This document shows, in pieces, positions 58,905 to 64,000 of a stretch of 64,000 nt of DNA (its first letter is position 1; each line of letters opens with the position of its first letter). Source of the DNA: Podarcis raffonei (Eukaryota; Chordata; Lepidosauria; Squamata; Lacertidae); the NCBI RefSeq assembly GCF_027172205.1, contig NC_070618.1:8748001-8812000 (forward strand), read 5' to 3'. The position numbers and the translations under genes are program-made. Under the pieces are notes generated by a model. That model had not been told where the DNA came from. It was given only the letters and a program-made list of their open reading frames with translations, and ran no database searches.

Positions 58905-59640
58905 TAATACTATGTATACACTGCTTAATACACAGAAACCCAAGCAGTTTACATAAGGCAGTGAGCAAGCAAATAAATAAATAAATAAATGAGGGGTGGG
59001 GCGTAGAGAGAAAACATTGTCGCTAGTAGGGATGGAAAGGCCTGCCCCTTTCAGTTCTCTCAGTCTTTCTTTTTTCCAACCTTAAATTCAGTTCCCTAAT
59101 TTTTGTATTTACATAAAAAGTCCTCACAAAAATTCGTCAGCATTTTCGCACAAATGTCTCCAAATAAATACATTCTTATATGACGTTTTGATGAGTGTCC
59201 ACATTTTTGCAAGCGAATTTCCCTAATACAATGCATTTTTGTTAGTTATTTCTTTTAATATATTCCTTTTTATGCACTCCCCCAACTATATGCATTTTTG
59301 TAAGTTGGGGAGCGGCGTTGCAAAATTCAGGTAAGTGCAAATTTCGATAACGATAGCTGCATTTCAGCCCCCCCCAAAGTGTGATTTTGATAAGTTTCCA
59401 CTTTAAATGTGCACTGGATTTTATTTCTCCTCCATCCCTAGTTGCTAGATAGGAAAAATGCACAACCTGCAATTAAAATGAGGAGGCATTTTGCAGACTT
59501 AATAAACCTTTGCTCTGGTAAAGATGCCAGTTGGTGGCTGAAGGTGTGTTTGTCCACTAGGAGGTGCTGCACTCTTCAGAATGAATGTGCTGCTCAGATG
59601 GTGGGTCTAAAAACCAGCTTTCCCCAACCTGTGGGTTGCA
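58905..59640. other. No gene seen
   Basis: Includes an (AATA)n run near 58970-58990 and repeated gcatttttgtaag / tttcgcacaaat motifs at about 59130-59320, probably an old unclassified repeat. Confidence 0.4.
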
Positions 59641-59649
59641 AAGCCTGTG

Positions 59650-60690
59650 GGAGTGGGTTTAATATATATATGAAGCCGCTGGGAGAGATCATCAGGGGGT
59701 TGGGGCTGGGTGTTCATCACTATGCAGTTGACACCCAGCTCTACCTCTCCTTTAAATCAGAACCAGTGAAGGCGGTGAAGGTCCTGTGTGAGTGCCTGGA
59801 GGCGGTTGGAGGATGGATGGTGGCTACCAGATTGAGGTTGAAGCCTGACAAGACAGAAGTACTGTTTTGGGGGGACAGGAGGCGGGCAGGTGTGGAGGAT
59901 TCCCTGGTTCTGAATGGGGTAACTGTGCCCCTGAAGGAGCAGGTGCACAGCTTGGGAGTCGTTTTGGACTCACAGCTGTCCATGGAGGCGCAGGTCAATT
60001 CTGTGTCCACGGCAGCTGTCTACCAGCTCCATCTGGTATGCAGGCTGAGACCCTACCTGCCCACAGACTGTCTCACCAGAGTGGTGCATACTCTAGTTAT
60101 CTCCCACTTGGACTACTGCAATGAGCTCTATGTGGGGCTACCTTTGAAGGTGACCCAGAAACTACAACAAATCCAGAATGCAGCAGCTAGACTGATGACC
60201 GGGAGTGGCCACCAGAAGCAAACAACACTGGTCCTAAAAGATCTTCACTGGCTCCCAGTGCATTTATAAGCACAATTCAAAGTGTTGGTGCTGACCTTTA
60301 AAATCCCAAATGGCCTCAGCCCAGTATACTTGAAGGAGCGTCTCCACCTCCATCGTTCTGCACAGACACTGAGATCCAGCGCCGAGCGCCTTCTGGCAGT
60401 TCCCTCGTTGCGAGAAGTGAGGTTACAGAGAACCAGACAGAGGGCCTTCTTGGTAGTGGCACCCGCCCTGTGGAACACGCTCCCATCAGATGTCAAGGAA
60501 ATAAGCAGCTATCCTATCTTTAAAAGACATCTGAAGGCAGCCCTGTTCAGGGAAGTTTTTAATATTTAACGCTGTACTGTTTTTAACGTTTGATTGGGAG
60601 CCACCCAGAGTGGCTGGGGAAACTCAGCCAGATGGGTGGGGTATAAATAATAAATTATTATTATTATTATTATTATTGGCTTGTTCTGGA
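59650..60690 (+). mobile_element. L2-type LINE, 3' kilobase
   Basis: Encodes the end of the reverse transcriptase and the C-terminal domain (GVHHYAVDTQLYLSF, LKPDKTEVLFWG, LDYCNELYVGLPLKVTQKLQ, DLHWLPVHL, APALWNTLPSDVKE). The catalytic YADD reads YAVD and one stop interrupts the frame near 60268, so it is dead. The 3' part (ggataaataataa) ends in (ATT)n. It is the fullest of the L2 pieces in the window. Confidence 0.88.
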
Positions 60691-61397
60691 CCGCAGGCCC
60701 AAAGAAGGGCTTGTGGGAGTCGTTGGGTGCAGGGATCCCAAAGAAGGATGTCAAAAACACCAGAGTGATCAATTCTGGTGCTTTATTCTGTATTAAAAGA
60801 AAGGTGCAGACTTACAGCAGATCAGTCTGCCAGGTCTCCTAGCCTTTAGAGACTTGGGACAGACACTGCAGAAAGTATATGGCCTCACTCAAGCAAACAT
60901 TCATATATTCTTTATATAAAAAACAGCATATGGCAGTTTGGCCAGGACTTCCCATTGCTCCACCTGACCAGATGAGGGCATAGGTGGCAAATACCCAAAT
61001 CTTGCAGATAAGATTCCCCTTTCTGGGCTCAGAGCCCAGGCCCTCAAGCCCACAGATAAGGATAGCATCAAAGCAAACTCCATTAGCTTCTATCAAAGCA
61101 ACTGAATATATGAGCTCATTGATACAACTGCCAATTAATTGTGTGCTTATCTTGACTACCAAGATGGTGTTTGCAGAGCTTCCAGGACAGTTCACCTTTG
61201 GTTCTTCGCAGGGCTTTATGAACAAACCCAAAACAATTATTGCTTTTAATATTTCACTGATATGGTGACTACCTCTTACGACCATTTGTTTTGTTGGCAC
61301 ATGACAATAATGCTGTGTTGACGTTTGCAACAGAACACAAGAAAGGCTCGAGTTTTGCTTTTCAACACTTGGAAACTGCTGTCTTGTTGTAGATTCA

Positions 61398-61555
61398 GCA
61401 ATGATCATAGAATTGTAGAGTTGGAAGGAAACCTGAGGATCATCTAGTCCAAGCCCATGCAATGCAGGACTATGCAGCTGCCCCATACGGGGATTGAACC
61501 TGCAACCTTGGCATTATCAGCACCACGCTCTAGCCAACTGAGCTATACTCCTGGA
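61398..61555 (-). mobile_element. tRNA-Ile-like SINE
   Basis: On the minus strand the head reads agctcagttggctagagcg, gtgctgataatgccaaggtt, ggttcaatccccgtatgggg, close to tRNA-Ile. The body (ggactagatgatcctc) and tail (tctacaattctatgat) follow. The joined SINE body argues against a working tRNA gene. Confidence 0.75.
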
Positions 61556-61639
61556 TCAGCAAACAAGGTGCTCACGCTGGGAGGCTGTGACAGCTCTCCT
61601 CTGATGTGTAAGTGTCAATGGCAGTGCCTGCACATCAGA

Positions 61640-61897
61640 GGGAAGTTTTTATTTTTTTATTTGGATTTGATATCCCACTTTATCACTACCTGAAGGAGTC
61701 TCAAAGCAGCTAACATTCTCCTTTCCCTTCCTCCCCCACAACAAACACTCTGTGAGGTGAGTGGGGCTGAGAGACTTCAAAGAAGTGTGACTGGCCCAAG
61801 GTCACCCAGCAGCTGCATGTGGAGGAGCGGGGAAGCGAACCCGGTTCACCAGATTACAAGTCTACCGCTCTTAACCACTACACCACACTGGCTCCAA
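61640..61897 (-). mobile_element. CORE/MIR-like tRNA SINE
   Basis: Minus strand: tRNA-like head (gtggtgtagtggttaagagc, gggttcgcttcc), a CORE-like middle (gctgggtgaccttgggccag), and a tail ending gatatcaaatccaaataaa. The pattern resembles MIR-type SINEs. Confidence 0.75.
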
Positions 61898-62172
61898 TAG
61901 TCATTCAAAACTACTCCCTATATGTGACAACATATCACTTTTCCTTGGATGCCTCACGCTATGGTTGTAAAATAGGCAAACTTGCAGCTGAAGTGCACAT
62001 AATTGATGGCTGAAGAGCAAAACATCCAAAATTCACGTGACAATAAAACAATGGGTCACCATAAGACGTAAATTTGAACTGGTAGGTTGGAATATCAAAA
62101 AGGCTGGGAACCACAGATCTAAACTAAACAGCCCCCAATGTAATCTTTCCTCCAAGGGGAGTTGCTCCAGCC

Positions 62173-62494
62173 CAGGGGTCAGCAAACTTTTTCAGCAGGG
62201 GGCCAGTCCACTGTCCCTCAGACCTTGTGGGGGGACAGGCTATATTTTGAAAAAAATATATGAATGAATTCCTATGCCCCACAAATAACCTAGAGATGTA
62301 TTTTAAACAAAAGCACACATTCTACTCATGTAAAAACACCAGGCAGGCCCCATAAATAACCCAGAGAGGCATTTTAAATAAAAGGACACATTCTACTCAT
62401 GTAAAAACAGGCTGATTCCTGGACCTGCTACAGGCTGGATTGAGAAGGCGATTGGGCCGGATCCAGCCCCCGGGCCTTAGTTTGCCTACCCACG
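62173..62494. mobile_element. hAT-Charlie-like MITE
   Basis: Ends caggggtcagcaaac / tttgcctacccacg, with the 8-bp duplication ctccagcc (62165-62172, 62495-62502). Reverse-oriented relative of 40200-40453, with an internal duplicated block (ttctactcatgtaaaaaca twice). Confidence 0.85.
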
Positions 62495-62971
62495 CTCCAG
62501 CCCATCCATCATTTTGTTGGGCATTTATCTGAACCTTTTCCAGCTGTGCAACCAATCTGCCTTGTTGAGGTGTGCCAACCAGAACATTTCACAGTATTCA
62601 AAGTGCGGCTGCACCTACATTTGTATAGAGACATTATAATACTAGTAAAATTAAAGCTGTCCTGCCAACCGTGAGCTCCTATCGCTCAGAGGCAAAAGTA
62701 AGGAGGTTGGAGAAGAACAAGAAGCTGAAGCACTGGTAAAAAAACGAGCCTTTCAGACCCTATGATCTGTTCAGAAAGTTACTATGGTACTCTACTGGTT
62801 CAGGCGTTCAGGCATTCACAGTCCTCAAGTGGTTTCCTCTTCCTTTGCCACATGACTTCCTGTTCTTCCACCTGTGTTTGCTGCATTGGGTCCCTGATGG
62901 GTGCCAAGGATGTTGCTATGTCTCCAGTTGGCTCAGTCAGGCAATGTCCGCAGAGACACTCCTTGTCCCCA

Positions 62972-63011
62972 ATGAGCTTCCATCTCCTTCTCGCTTTACT
63001 GCTCTCATCAG
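62972..63011 (+). CDS. Possible signal-peptide first exon of another gene
   Basis: ATG opens MSFHLLLALLLSSG, a compact hydrophobic leader, followed directly by a consensus donor (gtaagtg) in phase 1 after exactly 40 coding nt. Trypsinogen-type serine proteases have a first coding exon of this size and phase. T-cell receptor beta V leaders are similar but usually longer. Both families neighbour MOXD2 in mammals, so location supports either. No second exon is visible before the TATC repeat at the window edge, so this remains a candidate. Confidence 0.3.
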
Positions 63012-63417
63012 GTAAGTGTCCAGTCACCATGATATAAAGCCAGACTTTTGCAAATCGAGTTTATAACGCCCACCGGAAACACCTGGTTCAGTTTTAATCC
63101 TCCACTTGCTGGAATGACTGAAGAAATACAGTAGCTTTAAAGGGATTTGCTGTACATACTGATCTCAAATGGGTGTAGAGTAGTGACAAGGCAGGATAAA
63201 CGCACATGCCATGCAGAATGCTGCCAATGTCAATTCTCTGAGAAAACTGTTGTATGTTTCCAGCCCTTGTTCATCCTTCTCTGACCTCTCTGCTGCTCTC
63301 TTTTTCTTTGTCTCTGTCTGTTTTTCTCTTCCTGTCTTCTTCTCCTTCTCTTTTTCAAACAAGAAAGTGGTGTTGGTATCATTCAGTCGTAATCCACAGA
63401 GAATATAAATGTTTCAA

Positions 63418-63423
63418 TCTATC

Positions 63424-63458
<35 letters not shown>

Positions 63459-63467
63459 ATCATCATC

Positions 63468-63501
<34 letters not shown>

Positions 63502-63541
63502 ATCATCTATCTATCTATCATCTATCTATCATCTATCTATC

Positions 63542-63576
<35 letters not shown>

Positions 63577-63592
63577 ATCTATCATCATCATC

Positions 63593-63642
<50 letters not shown>

Positions 63643-63675
63643 ATCTATCTATCATCTATCTATCTATCATCTATC

Positions 63676-63720
<45 letters not shown>

Positions 63721-63727
63721 ATCTATC

Positions 63728-63774
<47 letters not shown>

Positions 63775-63859
63775 ATCTATATCTATCATCTACCGGTATC
63801 TATCATCTATCTATCTATATATCTATCTATCATCTATCTATCTATCATCTGTCTCTATC

Positions 63860-63894
<35 letters not shown>

Positions 63895-64000
63895 ATCTAT
63901 CATCTATCTATCTATCATCTATCTATCTATCTATCATCTATCTATCTATCTATCATCTATCTATCTATCATCTATCTATCTATCTATCTATCTATCTGAT
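63418..64000 (+). repeat. (TATC)n / GATA-type microsatellite, runs off window
   Basis: At least 580 bp of TATC units, regularly punctuated by ATC (tatcatctatc) and, twice, by a catcatcatcattatc block. It reaches the window edge, so its full length is unknown. Open frames over it are artefacts. Confidence 0.97.

Noticed and set aside
63254-63999. 155- and 196-codon frames of repeated YLSI
   Set aside because: Pure translation of the TATC microsatellite.
1-64000. CRISPR array, prokaryotic operon or phage
   Set aside because: Repeats are microsatellites and retroposons, and genes are spliced vertebrate genes.

Overview
The window is nuclear DNA from a squamate reptile, most likely a lizard. 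The evidence is the repeat mix: many Sauria-type tRNA SINEs, Bov-B (RTE) LINEs on both strands, squamate-type L1 and L2 LINEs, several hAT and mariner-like MITE families, and intron-rich vertebrate genes with GT-AG splice sites. No bacterial genes, CRISPR arrays or operons are present.

Four host genes can be reconstructed exon by exon. (1) 1-8528, plus strand: a CLEC5A-like C-type lectin whose first exon is cut by the window edge. (2) 13809-22986, minus strand: a complete five-exon CLEC5A-like paralogue of 163 residues, convergent with the first. (3) 29337-30326, plus strand: an intact single-exon bitter taste receptor (TAS2R), with a decayed partial copy just upstream at about 27190-27420. 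(4) 37165-54499, minus strand: MOXD2, a DOMON and copper type II monooxygenase gene with at least 12 exons and all expected copper ligands. A possible signal-peptide exon of a further gene lies at 62972-63011.

The gene set CLEC5A - TAS2R - MOXD2 matches the mammalian block next to the T-cell receptor beta / trypsinogen locus (human 7q34). No MGAM-like gene lies between TAS2R and MOXD2 here. The lectins look like innate immune receptors that signal through a DAP12-type adaptor, because each has a lysine inside its membrane segment. TAS2R is chemosensory and MOXD2 is a predicted secretory-pathway monooxygenase. They share a conserved neighbourhood, not a pathway.

Most of the rest is transposon-derived: 14 Sauria-type SINE copies, 6 Bov-B copies, several L1 and L2 fragments, four solo LTR-like fossils, at least seven MITE families, and a TATC microsatellite running off the right edge. 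Many insertions keep target-site duplications, so several nesting orders can be read directly. I found no clearly new molecular system. The most interesting points are a LINE inserted exactly at the TAS2R start codon, an apparent disulfide exchange in one lectin, and a compact L1-derived element that reused the target site of a Bov-B insertion.
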